Positions 1-8,885 of a DNA stretch of 64,000 nt are shown piece after piece. Position numbers and translations under genes: made by a program. The notes beneath the pieces were generated by a model that saw only the letters and a program-made list of their open reading frames with translations, had not been told where the DNA came from and ran no database searches. Positions within the stretch are counted from its first letter, which is position 1. Each line of letters starts with the position of its first letter. This stretch comes from Haloterrigena alkaliphila (GTDB lineage: Archaea; Halobacteriota; Halobacteria; Halobacteriales; Natrialbaceae): assembly GCF_017352155.2 (NCBI RefSeq), contig NZ_CP071462.1:248001-312000 (forward strand), read 5' to 3'.

Positions 1-759
1 GCCTCCGGCGCCGACCCGCGCTGGCTGACGGTCGTCATCATGCTCCCAGACGAGGAGACGGACCTCGAGGCGATCACCCGAGACCTCGACGCGGCCGCGC
101 GCGACGTCGGCGCGACGATCGTCGGCGGCCACTCGGAGTACGTCGACCAGCTCGAGCGCCCCCTTCTCTCGCTGACCGCGATGGGGGCCGCCGACTCGTT
201 CGTCCCCACCGGCGGCGCCGAACCCGGCGACAGCGTCGTGCTCACGAAGGCGGCGGGACTCGAGGGAACCGCGATCCTCGCGACCGACTTCGGCGACGTC
301 TTCGCGGTCGACGACGCGGTCCGCGAGCGCGCCGAGGCGTTCGTCGACGAGATCAGCGTCGTCCCCGACGCCCGGATCGTCCGCGAGTACGCGACCGCGA
401 TGCACGATCCGACGGAGGGCGGCGTCGCGGCCGGCCTGTTAGAGATCGCCCGCGCCTCCGGCGTCCGACTCGCCGTCGACCGCGAGGCCGTGCCGATCCG
501 CGAGGAGACCCGGCGGCTCTGCGAGGCCGCCGGCGTGGATCCGCTGCGGATCTTCGGCTCCGGGGCGCTGCTAGCGACCGTTCCCGGCGACGCGGTCGAG
601 GACTGCCTCGCGGCGCTCGCTGACGCGGGACTCGAGTGCGCCGAGATCGGGACGGTCGAGGCGGGCGACCCCGCGCTCGTGCTCGGCGGCGAGTCGATCA
701 CGGAGCCGATCGAGGACGATCTGTACCCTCTCTGGGAGCGGGCCGACGGCGAGGCGTGA
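1..759 (+). CDS. AIR synthase family protein (HypE-like), 5' truncated by window
   Basis: The reading frame is already open at base 1 and codes for 252 residues up to the stop, so the true start lies outside the window. The ATG at 40 is probably internal. The sequence matches the AIR-synthase/HypE/ThiL superfamily: it has a conserved ATG-GGH-like segment (TIVGGHSEY), a MGAAD strand, the long PGDSVVLTKAAGLEGTAIL stretch and the C-terminal HDPTEGGVAAGLLEIA block that lines the ATP site. Haloarchaea carry stand-alone members of this family annotated as HypE-like without a hydrogenase operon, and no hyp genes are nearby. The family call is secure; the substrate is unknown. Confidence 0.85.
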   Translation, partial: ASGADPRWLTVVIMLPDEETDLEAITRDLDAAARDVGATIVGGHSEYVDQLERPLLSLTAMGAADSFVPTGGAEPGDSVVLTKAAGLEGTAILATDFGDVFAVDDAVRERAEAFVDEISVVPDARIVREYATAMHDPTEGGVAAGLLEIARASGVRLAVDREAVPIREETRRLCEAAGVDPLRIFGSGALLATVPGDAVEDCLAALADAGLECAEIGTVEAGDPALVLGGESITEPIEDDLYPLWERADGEA

Positions 760-823
760 CGAGCCGTCGGACGCGGCCGCGAGGGCGGATCGCGGCGGAC
801 CGTCGGCACACCGGGATCAGACC

Positions 824-998
824 GTACCGTGCGAGCGGATCGTCGAGCGCCATGGCGTCCGGCCGAACATCGTTGAGGCCGGGCTCGACAGACGAGCGAA
901 GCGAGTCTGTCGGCGGCGAGATCACCGTCGACTCCGAACCCGGCGACGGAACGACGTTTGTCGTTACGCTGCCCGCGGCCGACGATCGGACGGCGTGA
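824..998 (+). pseudogene. Remnant of a histidine kinase ATPase C-terminus
   Basis: Two pieces of the terminal HATPase_c motif lie close together in different frames. Around 830-856 one frame reads CERIVERHG, and at about 909-998 the next frame reads GGEITVDSEPGDGTTFVVTLP followed by a stop. In an intact histidine kinase these are contiguous. They are separated here by roughly 50 bases containing a 7-bp inverted repeat (GACAGAC/GTCTGTC, about 887-911). The rest of the kinase (sensor, HisKA and N box) is absent. This is gene debris after the HypE-like gene, not a functional CDS. Confidence 0.5.
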
Positions 999-1013
999 GA
1001 ATCCAGTTCAGCG

Positions 1014-2264
1014 TCAGCCCTGCGACCGCCCGCCGCCGTCGACGAGCAGGGTGTTCAGCGCGTCCGGCACGACGAGGACCTCGCTGCCGGCCTCGAGCGC
1101 GTCCGAGACATCGGATTCGGCGTGCATAAGACACTCTTCGACAACGCCGGGCGCCCCGCTGTTCGTCACGTACAGGTCGTGATCGCGGAGGACCCGCGCG
1201 ACGACGAACGCGCGCTGGGCGCCGGGTTCGTACCCCTCGCGCATCGCCGCGTAGAGCGTCTCGGCGTCGGCGGTCTCGCTCAATCGGCGGTAGAAGCGCC
1301 GCTCACCGGTGCCGTCGCCGGCCCCCTCCGGCAGCGCGGCGGGAACGACGAGTCGACCGCTCTCGCGGAGCGGATTGCGGTCACCGAGCGCGACGTACGT
1401 CGCCCCGCGGGTCGCCTGATAGAGGTTCGCGTCCTTCGGCGCGCCGACGCCGCAGACGACGGCGTCGAACGTGCGGTCGATCGGCACCGAGAGCGCGTCT
1501 CGAGCGACCGCGGCGAGTTCGCGGACGACCCCACGGCTCTCGCCGGCGCGGACGCCGAGCACGCCCGACGGTCCGTAGCTCAGGTTGATCGAGAAGTCCA
1601 GCCCCGCGAGATCGCCCGCCCGATCGATGGTCTCCCGGAAGGGGTTGTCCGCGACGCGGCCGAGACGGACGCCCTCGCGGGCGAGCATCTCGGGGCCGTG
1701 CGTGTACCGGATGATCGACTCGCTGCCGGCGCCGACGACGACGGTCTTCGCGCCGCCGCTGAACCCGGCGTACTGGTGGGGTTCGACGACGCCCGTGGAC
1801 AGTACCGCGTCCGCCTCGGCGACCGGTCGACCGATCTCGACCGGCACGTCGTCGTCCGGTCCGACCGCGCCGACGTCCACCACCGATTCCGGGTCGTGGT
1901 TGACCGCCAGATCGGCGTGCGGTCCCAGCATCGCCTCGATCTCGTCGTCGGTCATCGGCCGGTGGAGCCCCAGACCGATGACGACGGTCACCTGGTCGCG
2001 GTCGACGCCGCGGTCCGCGAGGCGCTCGAGCAAGACGTCCAGCAACACGTCGTCGGGCGCTTTCCGGGTGATGTCGGTGACGACGATCGTAACCTCGTCG
2101 GCCGGATCGACGCGCGCCTCGAGCGGCGGGCCGATCGGCTCCTCGAGCGCGCGTTCGGCGGCCGCGCGGACGTCGACGGTGGCGCCGCCGGCCGGTTCGG
2201 CGACCGTCACGTCGCAGTGGGGCAGAGAAACGTCGATCGCGTCGGTTCCCAGCGGAATCTCCAT
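1014..2264 (-). CDS. LarA-like nickel-dependent lactate racemase family protein
   Basis: The protein has 416 residues and the usual LarA length. Expected catalytic positions are visible: GLHRPMT (His101), PHQYAGFSGGAK (His163 and Lys173, the lysine that in LarA carries the nickel-pincer cofactor) and THGPEM (His189). LarA interconverts lactate enantiomers and related 2-hydroxyacids with a nickel-pincer nucleotide made by LarB, LarC and LarE. None of those is in this window, so cofactor genes must lie elsewhere or the substrate differs. The ATG at 2264 was chosen because homology begins there; the longer open frame upstream overlaps the neighbouring phosphatase gene in another frame and has no family similarity. 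Confidence 0.82.
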   Translation of the reverse strand: MEIPLGTDAIDVSLPHCDVTVAEPAGGATVDVRAAAERALEEPIGPPLEARVDPADEVTIVVTDITRKAPDDVLLDVLLERLADRGVDRDQVTVVIGLGLHRPMTDDEIEAMLGPHADLAVNHDPESVVDVGAVGPDDDVPVEIGRPVAEADAVLSTGVVEPHQYAGFSGGAKTVVVGAGSESIIRYTHGPEMLAREGVRLGRVADNPFRETIDRAGDLAGLDFSINLSYGPSGVLGVRAGESRGVVRELAAVARDALSVPIDRTFDAVVCGVGAPKDANLYQATRGATYVALGDRNPLRESGRLVVPAALPEGAGDGTGERRFYRRLSETADAETLYAAMREGYEPGAQRAFVVARVLRDHDLYVTNSGAPGVVEECLMHAESDVSDALEAGSEVLVVPDALNTLLVDGGGRSQG

Positions 2265-2344
2265 GCGTTCGGGTCGGACGCGGACCGTGAAAAGCGTCGC
2301 CGGTCCGCGGACGAAGTGAGTCGCGCAGTGCGGCGGGGAGGCCA

Positions 2345-3187
2345 CTACCGACGGGACGCGTCGGCCACACCGATATCGAGGCGACCGACCGCGATCGGTG
2401 ATAGGAATATCCACGCGACGAGCGCAGCGTAGAGCGCGACGAGCGCCGGTGCGAACGCGACGACCGCTTCGGCCGCCTCGAGTGCAACCGCTCCGGCACC
2501 GCCGACGACGACGAGGGCGCCCGCTTCGAGGCGAGAGCGGGGGTCGGGACGGCGATCGATCCACCCGGCGGAACAGAGGCCGCCGATCGATCCGCCGAGG
2601 CCGAGCAGCGAGTCCTCGGTGACGCCGGCGACGGGCACGGCGACGGCCGCGAGGACGACCGCGACGGCGAAACCGAGTCGTGGATCGCCGCGGGTGAATC
2701 GGTCCATGGCGCCGACGAAGGCGATGCCGAGGAGCGCGCCGACGATCACGTCCCCGAGGTAGTGGACGCCGAGGACGACCCGGGAGAGGGAGACGAGCGC
2801 GATTACCGTGCCGGCTGCCGTCACCGCAAGCGCATCTCGCGTCCGGTCGTACGCGGCCACGAGTCCGCCGTAGACGACCGCCGCGGCGAAGGCGTGCCCG
2901 CTCGGAAAGCCGTACCCCTCGCGTTCCCCCTCGAGCGGGACCAGCAGGGCGTCCGCCGGCGGTCGTGGCAGGCCGAGCAGGGCCTTGATCGACAGCAAGA
3001 GGGCGAGTCCGGCGACCGCGTAGCTGATCACGAGCGCGCTCCGCCGGCGGTTCCCGCACCAGAAGAGGACGGCGAGGACGATCATCGGGACCGTCGTCCC
3101 GCCGAGTTCCGTGACGAGCACGACGAGGTCTGCGTACGCCGCCGGGAACGCCTCGCGTATTGTCGCGCTGGCCTCCTCGAGTCGCAT
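2345..3187 (-). CDS. PAP2 superfamily membrane phosphatase
   Basis: A 280-residue, strongly hydrophobic protein with all three phosphatase signatures of the PAP2 family: KALLGLPRP (Lys68, Arg75-Pro76), PSGH (95-98) and SRVVLGVHYLGD (Ser135-Arg136, His142, Asp146). It should remove phosphate from a lipid phosphate or pyrophosphate at the membrane; in haloarchaea polyprenyl pyrophosphate is a plausible but unproven substrate. About seven to eight membrane segments are apparent, the last ones C-terminal to the catalytic core. ATG at 3187 is preceded by an in-frame GTG one codon upstream, so the start is uncertain by one residue. Confidence 0.88.
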   Translation of the reverse strand: MRLEEASATIREAFPAAYADLVVLVTELGGTTVPMIVLAVLFWCGNRRRSALVISYAVAGLALLLSIKALLGLPRPPADALLVPLEGEREGYGFPSGHAFAAAVVYGGLVAAYDRTRDALAVTAAGTVIALVSLSRVVLGVHYLGDVIVGALLGIAFVGAMDRFTRGDPRLGFAVAVVLAAVAVPVAGVTEDSLLGLGGSIGGLCSAGWIDRRPDPRSRLEAGALVVVGGAGAVALEAAEAVVAFAPALVALYAALVAWIFLSPIAVGRLDIGVADASRR

Positions 3188-3256
3188 CACGCGAACCCAC
3201 TGTCTTCCGGGAATAAATACTGTCGATCGACGGCCCCGACGCCGCGGTGCCGACCG

Positions 3257-6121
3257 CTACGCCCGCGCCCACTCGAGCATCCGCTTGTAAACGGGATCGG
3301 ACGCGAGCGCCCGCGAGTCGCCGACCAGTACCAGCGCCCGCTTGGGTCGGGTGAGCGCGACGTTGATCCGCCGGTAATCCTCGAAGATGGGGCCCTCGAG
3401 CGTCCCCGTCGCGGTGAAGGAGACGATGATAACCTCCTGGCTCGAGCCCTGGAAGCGGTCGACGGTGTCGACGGCGACGTCGTCGGGGACGTGCTTCGAA
3501 ATTTCCGAGACCTGCGCGCGGAAGGGCGCGATGACGCCGATGTCGCTACGCTCGAGGCCCGCCGCCTCGTAGGTCTCGATCAGGTCGGCGATCCGCGCGG
3601 CCTCCTCGCCGTCGGTGTACCGCCCGCCGTCGCCCTCGACGTCGACGAACGAGACCGGGTCCCGCAATTCGGGTGGGAGGGTATCTCGTGAGACCCCCTC
3701 GAGGTCGTCCAGCGTCCGGGCGGCGACCTCGGGTTCGGCGGGCCGCAACTGGCCGTCGTAGAACTCGTTCGAGGCGAAGACCTGGATGCGCTGGTTCATC
3801 CGGTACTGGCGGTCGAGCATGACGCCGGCCTCGGGATACAGGTCGACGAGGCGCTCGAACAGCGACTCGGTGAGGTCGTTCTCCGCGCGGACGACCGGCG
3901 GCAGTTGCTCGTGGTCGCCGACGAGGACGAAGCGTTCAGCGAGGTTGGCCGCCGCGTGCGTGCCGGGTTCGGTCAACTGGGCGGCCTCGTCGACCAGCGC
4001 GACGTCGAAGGCCTGCTCCTTCATGACTCGAGAGCCGCAGGTCGCGGTCGTCGCCGCGACGACCTGCGCGTTTTGCAACTTCGCGACGCGATCCTCTGGG
4101 TTCCCCGAGCGCTCGAGGCGGTAGGGCTCCATGTCGTCGCGGACGCCGCTCTCGGAGCCGACGCGGACGACGTCGACGGCTTCGCCGTCTCCGTTCCGTT
4201 GCGTCGGAGACGCAACGCCGTCCTCCTCGATCACGTCGCCGATCTGGTCGAGCAGCGCCTCGAGGGCGTTGTCGACCGCCCGGTTCGTGAACGCGGAGAG
4301 GAGGACGCGCTCGCCCCGCTCGACCATCGCGCGGATCGCCCGGGCGATGGTGTAGGTCTTGCCGGTGCCCGGCGGGCCGTGGATCAGCGCGAAGTCCTCG
4401 GCGCCGACGGCCATCCGGACGGCCTCGTTCTGCGCGTCGTTGTTGTCGATGAACGTCTCCTCGACGGTCTCGAACTCGGGGTCCGCCCGGCCGAAGAGCA
4501 CGTCCTTGCGGCGCTCGTCGCCCTTCAGGAGGAAGTCGTGCATGGCAACGAGCAGCCGATCGGTCGTCAGTTCCGAGGGGTAGACGTCCAGTCGGGTGAC
4601 CTCGACGGGTTCGTCGGCCGTAAGCACGATTTCGTCGTCTAATCGTTCGATTATCGCGAGTTCCGAATTGCCCCGGACCGGATGCCCGTCGCTCGCCAGC
4701 ACGAAATCGCCCTCCCGAATCTTCGAGTTCGCGCCGCTCGTTCGGCGCGCCCTGAGTTCCCAGCGACCGCCCTCGAGTTCGCGTTTCTCGAGGAACTCGA
4801 GGTCGATCAGCGCGCGGTCGTCGTCCGCCCGTTCCTGCGCGCTTTGCTCCCAGAGCTTGGCGTACTCGCGGTGGACCTCGCGGCGCTCCTCCTCGATCGC
4901 CCGGTAGAATCGCTCGAAGTACTCGAGTTCCTCGTCGGGGAGGGCCTGACCGATCTGGCCGGCCTTGGACTCCTGATCGAGGCGTCCCGAGACGACCATG
5001 CAGGTGTCCTGCTCGAAGCAGTACTCGCACTTCGCCGACCCCTCGTAGCCGGTCGGGATATCGCCCGCGACCTCCATCGCCGCGAGTTCGTTGCGCTGGC
5101 GGACGACGAACTTCAGGAGTCCCTCGCCCATCGAGAACTCCTTGGCCGGCGTGAGGTCGCCGGTCTCCTCGTTGCGCTTCAGCGTGGAGTTTTTGGTGTA
5201 GAGCAGCGTTCCGGTGTCGACGTCACCGCCGTGTTCCTCGAGCAAGAGCGCGTAGCAGGCGGCCTGCACCTTGTCCTTGAACCGGGGCTCCTTCTTGAGG
5301 TTCTTGCCCGTCTTGAGTTCGACCGGCGCGCCCCGCCGGACGGCGTCGGCGCGCCCGCGGATGCCGAACGTCTCGCTGATGAGCAGTTGCTCGGATCGCC
5401 AGCTATCCTCCTCCGTCAGGCGGCCCTGCTCGAGCCAGCCCTCGATCGCCGTCGCGTTCTCGCGGACGTCCTCGGCGACCGCGTCGGCCGTCTCGCCGAG
5501 CAGGCCCAGTTCGAGGCCGCGTTCGTCGACGCGGGCGTCGATGGACTCCGCTAAGTCCCGTCCCCGCAGGAGGTCGCCGAAGACCTCGTGGACGAGCGTC
5601 CCCTTCACCACCGGATAGTTCAGCGGCACCCCGGAGAGCTTGTTCAGGTAGTACAGGCGGGGACACTCGACCCAGTTGCGGATCGAGGTCACGTTCACCA
5701 GAAAGCTCGGCTCGACGACGACGTAGGAGTCCCCGGTGGTCTTGTACCGCGTCTCGCCCTGATACTCGTCCTCCGCGGCGTCGGTGACGAGCAGTTCCAT
5801 CCCGGGCTCGAGGTAGTCGGCCGACTCGGTCCACTTGTTCCAGAGGGTCACCGTCGTGGGCTCGTGGCCGTCCGCGAGGTGGGCGCCCGCGCTCGTTCCA
5901 CCATCGCTTCCGTCGGCGTCAGCGATCGTCCCGCCTTCAGCGTCCGAACTCGTCCCGCCGTCGGTGATGCTCCCGGCGTCTCGAGTCGTCGCGCCGGTTC
6001 GGGCCGCCTCGTCGCCGACGGCCGCGATTCGAAGCGGCACCTCGGCGAGGTCGCTCTCGCCGTAGCTCGTCGACACCGTCTTCGTCTCGACTTCGCCGGC
6101 GACGGTTCCGCGTACGTGCAC
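3257..6121 (-). CDS. dna2: Dna2-type nuclease-helicase (OB-fold, Cas4-like FeS nuclease, SF1 helicase)
   Basis: 954 residues in three parts. Residues 1-135 look like an RPA-type OB fold, interrupted by a Gly/Thr/Asp-rich low-complexity insert at about 40-88. Residues 150-380 form a RecB/Cas4-like nuclease with His178, Asp259 and the GxELKTGK block (Glu269), framed by an iron-sulphur cysteine set (Cys153, Cys365, Cys368, Cys374). The SF1 helicase follows, with Walker A GPPGTGKT (582-589), DEAAQ, GDHEQLPPVV, VDRFQGSSQE and the final NVALTRPKRALVLVGD. In archaea such enzymes act on flaps and in end resection. The start is GTG at 6121. It is a single-gene transcription unit by appearance. Confidence 0.9.
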   Translation of the reverse strand: MHVRGTVAGEVETKTVSTSYGESDLAEVPLRIAAVGDEAARTGATTRDAGSITDGGTSSDAEGGTIADADGSDGGTSAGAHLADGHEPTTVTLWNKWTESADYLEPGMELLVTDAAEDEYQGETRYKTTGDSYVVVEPSFLVNVTSIRNWVECPRLYYLNKLSGVPLNYPVVKGTLVHEVFGDLLRGRDLAESIDARVDERGLELGLLGETADAVAEDVRENATAIEGWLEQGRLTEEDSWRSEQLLISETFGIRGRADAVRRGAPVELKTGKNLKKEPRFKDKVQAACYALLLEEHGGDVDTGTLLYTKNSTLKRNEETGDLTPAKEFSMGEGLLKFVVRQRNELAAMEVAGDIPTGYEGSAKCEYCFEQDTCMVVSGRLDQESKAGQIGQALPDEELEYFERFYRAIEEERREVHREYAKLWEQSAQERADDDRALIDLEFLEKRELEGGRWELRARRTSGANSKIREGDFVLASDGHPVRGNSELAIIERLDDEIVLTADEPVEVTRLDVYPSELTTDRLLVAMHDFLLKGDERRKDVLFGRADPEFETVEETFIDNNDAQNEAVRMAVGAEDFALIHGPPGTGKTYTIARAIRAMVERGERVLLSAFTNRAVDNALEALLDQIGDVIEEDGVASPTQRNGDGEAVDVVRVGSESGVRDDMEPYRLERSGNPEDRVAKLQNAQVVAATTATCGSRVMKEQAFDVALVDEAAQLTEPGTHAAANLAERFVLVGDHEQLPPVVRAENDLTESLFERLVDLYPEAGVMLDRQYRMNQRIQVFASNEFYDGQLRPAEPEVAARTLDDLEGVSRDTLPPELRDPVSFVDVEGDGGRYTDGEEAARIADLIETYEAAGLERSDIGVIAPFRAQVSEISKHVPDDVAVDTVDRFQGSSQEVIIVSFTATGTLEGPIFEDYRRINVALTRPKRALVLVGDSRALASDPVYKRMLEWARA

Positions 6122-6438
6122 GAGTAGTCGTCAGGCGCGAGCGGTCAAAAACGCTATCGGTCGCGTGCGAAGCGCCATCACTTCTGGCGTCCGTAGACGA
6201 AAGCGGTCTCCAAAACGGGACTGTGACGCCCGGTTCGAGATGCGTTACAGTGGCACACTCGAGACGAAGGACGAATCTCGTCGGCGGTGGCGCGAACCGA
6301 ACGGCCGGAACGGTCGGCGATTGAGCGGATAAACGGCCGAAACGGTCGGCATAACGATCTATTACCGACGAGTGTCCGCCGCCCGCGGTGGAACGGTCGC
6401 GGTCGTTTTTTGCCGACCGGTCTGAACTCGCTCTTGGC
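6122..6438. other. Intergenic region without a recognisable gene
   Basis: This divergent spacer of 317 bases lies between the Dna2-type gene and the SPW protein gene. Short open frames in it are GC-driven and show no family similarity. It should contain both promoters. An AT-richer patch around 6350-6366 (ATAACGATCTATTACC) is the best TATA-like candidate for the rightward gene, although it lies far from the chosen start. Confidence 0.4.
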
Positions 6439-6987
6439 ATGAGTGACTCGAACAGGGACGACCGTGATCCGAATACGGCGAGCGGCACGTCGGGGGGAAC
6501 CGGCCGCGATGAACGGATACGGAACGCCTCCGACGTCGACTCCGGGACCGGCGTCGGTGATCGGCCCGGCGGCCGCGATCCGCGGGACGACGGGACGGCC
6601 ATCGCCGACGAGGAACGGCGGCGCAAGACGTCGCTACTCAGCATCGTCATCGCCGCGGTCGGCGTCTGGGTCGCCGTCTCGCTGCTGTTCTTCGAGTTCG
6701 GAGAGGCGGCGCTGTGGAACAACGCGCTCGTCGGTGGGGTCGTGGCGCTGGCCGGCGTCTACAACGCCTATCGACTCTCCAACGACATTCCGCTCAGCAC
6801 CGGCGTCAGTTCGCTTCTCGTCCTGCTCGGGCTTTGGCTGGTCGTCGCTCCGGTGGTGCTCGACATGCCGGACGGCCTGTTCTGGAGCACGATCGCCTCC
6901 GGCCTGCTCGTCGCCGGGCTCGCGGGCTACAACGTCTACGAGGCCCGCGAAGCGCGGCAGGTCGCGACCGACTCCGCGCGAGCCTAG
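6439..6987 (+). CDS. SPW repeat family membrane protein
   Basis: A 182-residue protein with a highly acidic, Gly/Asp-rich hydrophilic N-terminus of about 65 residues and then four predicted membrane helices. The paired layout and the motifs near LWNNALVGGVVALAG and FWSTIASGLLVAG fit the SPW repeat family, in which a Ser-Pro-Trp-like turn precedes each helix pair. Function is not established. The ATG at 6439 was chosen over an upstream in-frame ATG at 6388 because the segment between is basic and unlike the acidic tail of the family. Confidence 0.72.
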   Translation: MSDSNRDDRDPNTASGTSGGTGRDERIRNASDVDSGTGVGDRPGGRDPRDDGTAIADEERRRKTSLLSIVIAAVGVWVAVSLLFFEFGEAALWNNALVGGVVALAGVYNAYRLSNDIPLSTGVSSLLVLLGLWLVVAPVVLDMPDGLFWSTIASGLLVAGLAGYNVYEAREARQVATDSARA

Positions 6988-7004
6988 AAACCGGTTCGAA
7001 TCGC

Positions 7005-7292
7005 CTAACGCGTCGACCCGAACTCCGCCTCGCGGTCGGAGTCGCGGCCGGACTCGAGGTCGCCCTCGAGGCGCCGTAGCCGATATTCGGCGGCGTGGTG
7101 GCCCGTCGCGACGACGGCGAAGCCGACCATTACGACGGCGAACGCGATCGAAGCGGCGGGAGAGACGCCGTTAACGTAGCTATTTCCGAGCTGTCCGAGT
7201 GCCAGCGCGAGCGGTCCCACGGCGAGGAGCGTGCTCTTGGCGGGAGCCGCGAGAAACAGTTCGACGAGCGAGAGTGAGTGGCGAACGGACAT
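7005..7292 (-). CDS. Small haloarchaeal membrane protein, unknown function
   Basis: 95 residues from an ATG at 7292. Two hydrophobic segments (about residues 15-35 and 45-65) are followed by a charged C-terminal tail rich in Arg, Glu and Asp. I do not recognise a domain. It converges with the SPW gene, leaving 17 bases between stop codons, and diverges from the next gene. The composition is typical of a real haloarchaeal gene: acidic tail and strong third-position GC. Confidence 0.6.
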   Translation of the reverse strand: MSVRHSLSLVELFLAAPAKSTLLAVGPLALALGQLGNSYVNGVSPAASIAFAVVMVGFAVVATGHHAAEYRLRRLEGDLESGRDSDREAEFGSTR

Positions 7293-7451
7293 GGTCAACA
7301 GTCGGTTACTCCATCTGTCTCGGGAGCCGTTCTATCCCTTTTGGTTCTTCCCGACCGTCGAGACTGGTCGGAATCGAGGCAGACCCGTCGACCGGCGGCG
7401 TCTTTCGTCGCGACCGATACGTTCATTCGCTCCGCGCCACAACGATCGATC

Positions 7452-8003
7452 ATGCGGATTCGCGAGTGGCAGGACGTACTCGAGGACGTCACTGACCGGA
7501 ACGTCGAACCGGAGGACTGGCGCGCGGTCGCCGGCGACCGGGCCGGCGGCGTCGGCGAAGACATGTACCTCGCGCATCCGAACGCGGGCGTCTTCTTCCT
7601 GAAGACCTACGCGAAGAACCCCTTCGAGGTGCGCGGGGTCGGCACGACGGTCGCCCGCAATCTCGACGACGAGATCGGCTCGTTCCTCCCCGAGGAGGGT
7701 TCGGGCGGGCGCTTCGCCGTCCAGTCGCCGCCGGAGGACGAGGAGCAGGCCGAGACGGTCTCGAAGCGCCTCGAGACCGTCCTCGAGACCCACGCCGACG
7801 CGCCGACCCGGCCCCAGGACCTGTTCGACGACGTGATGGAGGCCCTCGAGAGCCCCGCGTTCGGCCCGATGGAGTACGACCAGTACGACCGTCCCGAGGC
7901 GCTCGACGAGCTCTCGGAGCGATTCGAGGAGGCCGACGACCTGTTGAACACGGAACTCGAGGAACTGATCGAGACCGACGAGGTCGACCGCGGCTTCATG
8001 TAA
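7452..8003 (+). CDS. Conserved haloarchaeal protein, unknown function
   Basis: 183 residues, soluble and very acidic, especially after residue 80 where Glu/Asp-rich helices dominate. The N-terminal half contains an ordered-looking block (DWRAVAGDRAGGVGEDMYLAH, then FFLKTYAKNPFEVRGVG). I do not recognise a named domain. The ATG at 7452 begins directly after an AT-rich stretch and suits the protein's start. It stands alone between a divergent membrane-protein gene and the NTF2-like gene 106 bases downstream. Confidence 0.7.
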   Translation: MRIREWQDVLEDVTDRNVEPEDWRAVAGDRAGGVGEDMYLAHPNAGVFFLKTYAKNPFEVRGVGTTVARNLDDEIGSFLPEEGSGGRFAVQSPPEDEEQAETVSKRLETVLETHADAPTRPQDLFDDVMEALESPAFGPMEYDQYDRPEALDELSERFEEADDLLNTELEELIETDEVDRGFM

Positions 8004-8109
8004 ATCGGCGGGTGACAGCGTTCGCGGCGTTAGCGGCGTTCGCGGCACTCGCCCGCTCCCTGCGACTGCGTCCGGTGAGCCTTTGAGCGCGGCCTCCGAC
8101 AGTCCGTCC

Positions 8110-8529
8110 ATGAGCGACCGCGCCGAATCCGTCGTCGGCGACTACTACGACGCGCTCCGGAACGGCGACGCCCTCGCGCCGTACTTCCTCGAGGCCGAGT
8201 CGACCGTCAAGTTCGGGATCAGCGAGTCCCTGTTCGGCTTCGACGCCGTCTCGGAGGCGCTGCGGGAACAGACCGAGACGACCGCGGAGTGGGCCGTCGA
8301 GAGTCGACGGCTCACCGTCGACGAGCGCGACGGCGTCGCCGCGTTCGCCGACGCGGTGACGATGAACTGGACCGACACCGAGACCGGCGAACGGAAGCGG
8401 TTCGAGACGCGCTGGAGCGGCACGCTCGTCCGAACGGCCGGCGCGAACGACGACGCGAGCGACGACGAGACCGAACCGCCGGCGTGGCAGTTCGCGACGC
8501 TGCACGTCAGCACCGCCGACGAGCTATGA
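8110..8529 (+). CDS. SnoaL/NTF2-like small protein
   Basis: 139 residues with the pattern of an NTF2-like cone fold: an N-terminal helix (VVGDYYDALRNGD), a hydrophobic strand set and the terminal WQFATLHVS strand typical of SnoaL/DUF3225-type proteins that ends in an interaction-or-catalysis motif. The function could be enzymatic or merely ligand-binding. A few in-frame codons lie upstream, but ATG 8110 gives the family-like start. Its stop overlaps the start of the next small membrane protein by four bases (ATGA), so the two are translated together. Confidence 0.7.
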   Translation: MSDRAESVVGDYYDALRNGDALAPYFLEAESTVKFGISESLFGFDAVSEALREQTETTAEWAVESRRLTVDERDGVAAFADAVTMNWTDTETGERKRFETRWSGTLVRTAGANDDASDDETEPPAWQFATLHVSTADEL

Positions 8530-8753
8530 GCCGCGGTCCCGGTCGCGGCTCCGAACGCGGGCCCGCCCGCTCGAGCACGATGGCGGAGCCGTCGAATCGA
8601 CTCAAGGGAGCGTTCGTCCTGCTCGTCGGCTTCTCCGGCGCCACGATCGCCCTGCAGGGCGACGCATCGCTGCTCGTCGTCGCGCTGACGGCTCTCGGCG
8701 GGGTCGTCGCCGGCGCCGCGTTGCTGTGGTATCTGCTCTGGATCCTCGGGTGA
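8526..8753 (+). CDS. Small two-helix membrane protein
   Basis: 75 residues, starting at an ATG that overlaps the stop codon of the preceding NTF2-like gene. After a basic N-terminus there are two membrane helices (about 27-45 and 49-72) and almost no soluble domain. An internal ATG at 8580 is an alternative start and would leave a 57-residue protein. No function can be assigned. The translational coupling suggests it works with, or is merely co-regulated with, the upstream protein. Confidence 0.6.
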   Translation: MSRGPGRGSERGPARSSTMAEPSNRLKGAFVLLVGFSGATIALQGDASLLVVALTALGGVVAGAALLWYLLWILG

Positions 8754-8885
8754 GGCGACGTGTACCCACGGATGACGCGACTCGGTGATCCGAATCGACT
8801 CGACAGTCCGCTCGATGGACGCGAAAAGGGTACTCGACGGCCGACGCCCAACGGTACTCGGCGGTCGATGCTCAGCGGTCGACGC

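Noticed and set aside
1122-2432. Long plus-strand open frame over the LarA-like gene
   Set aside because: Shadow of the real minus-strand gene, produced by high GC. Its product has no family motifs and lacks normal haloarchaeal composition. The same applies to other long Arg-rich frames such as 54026-56569 and 62719-63723.
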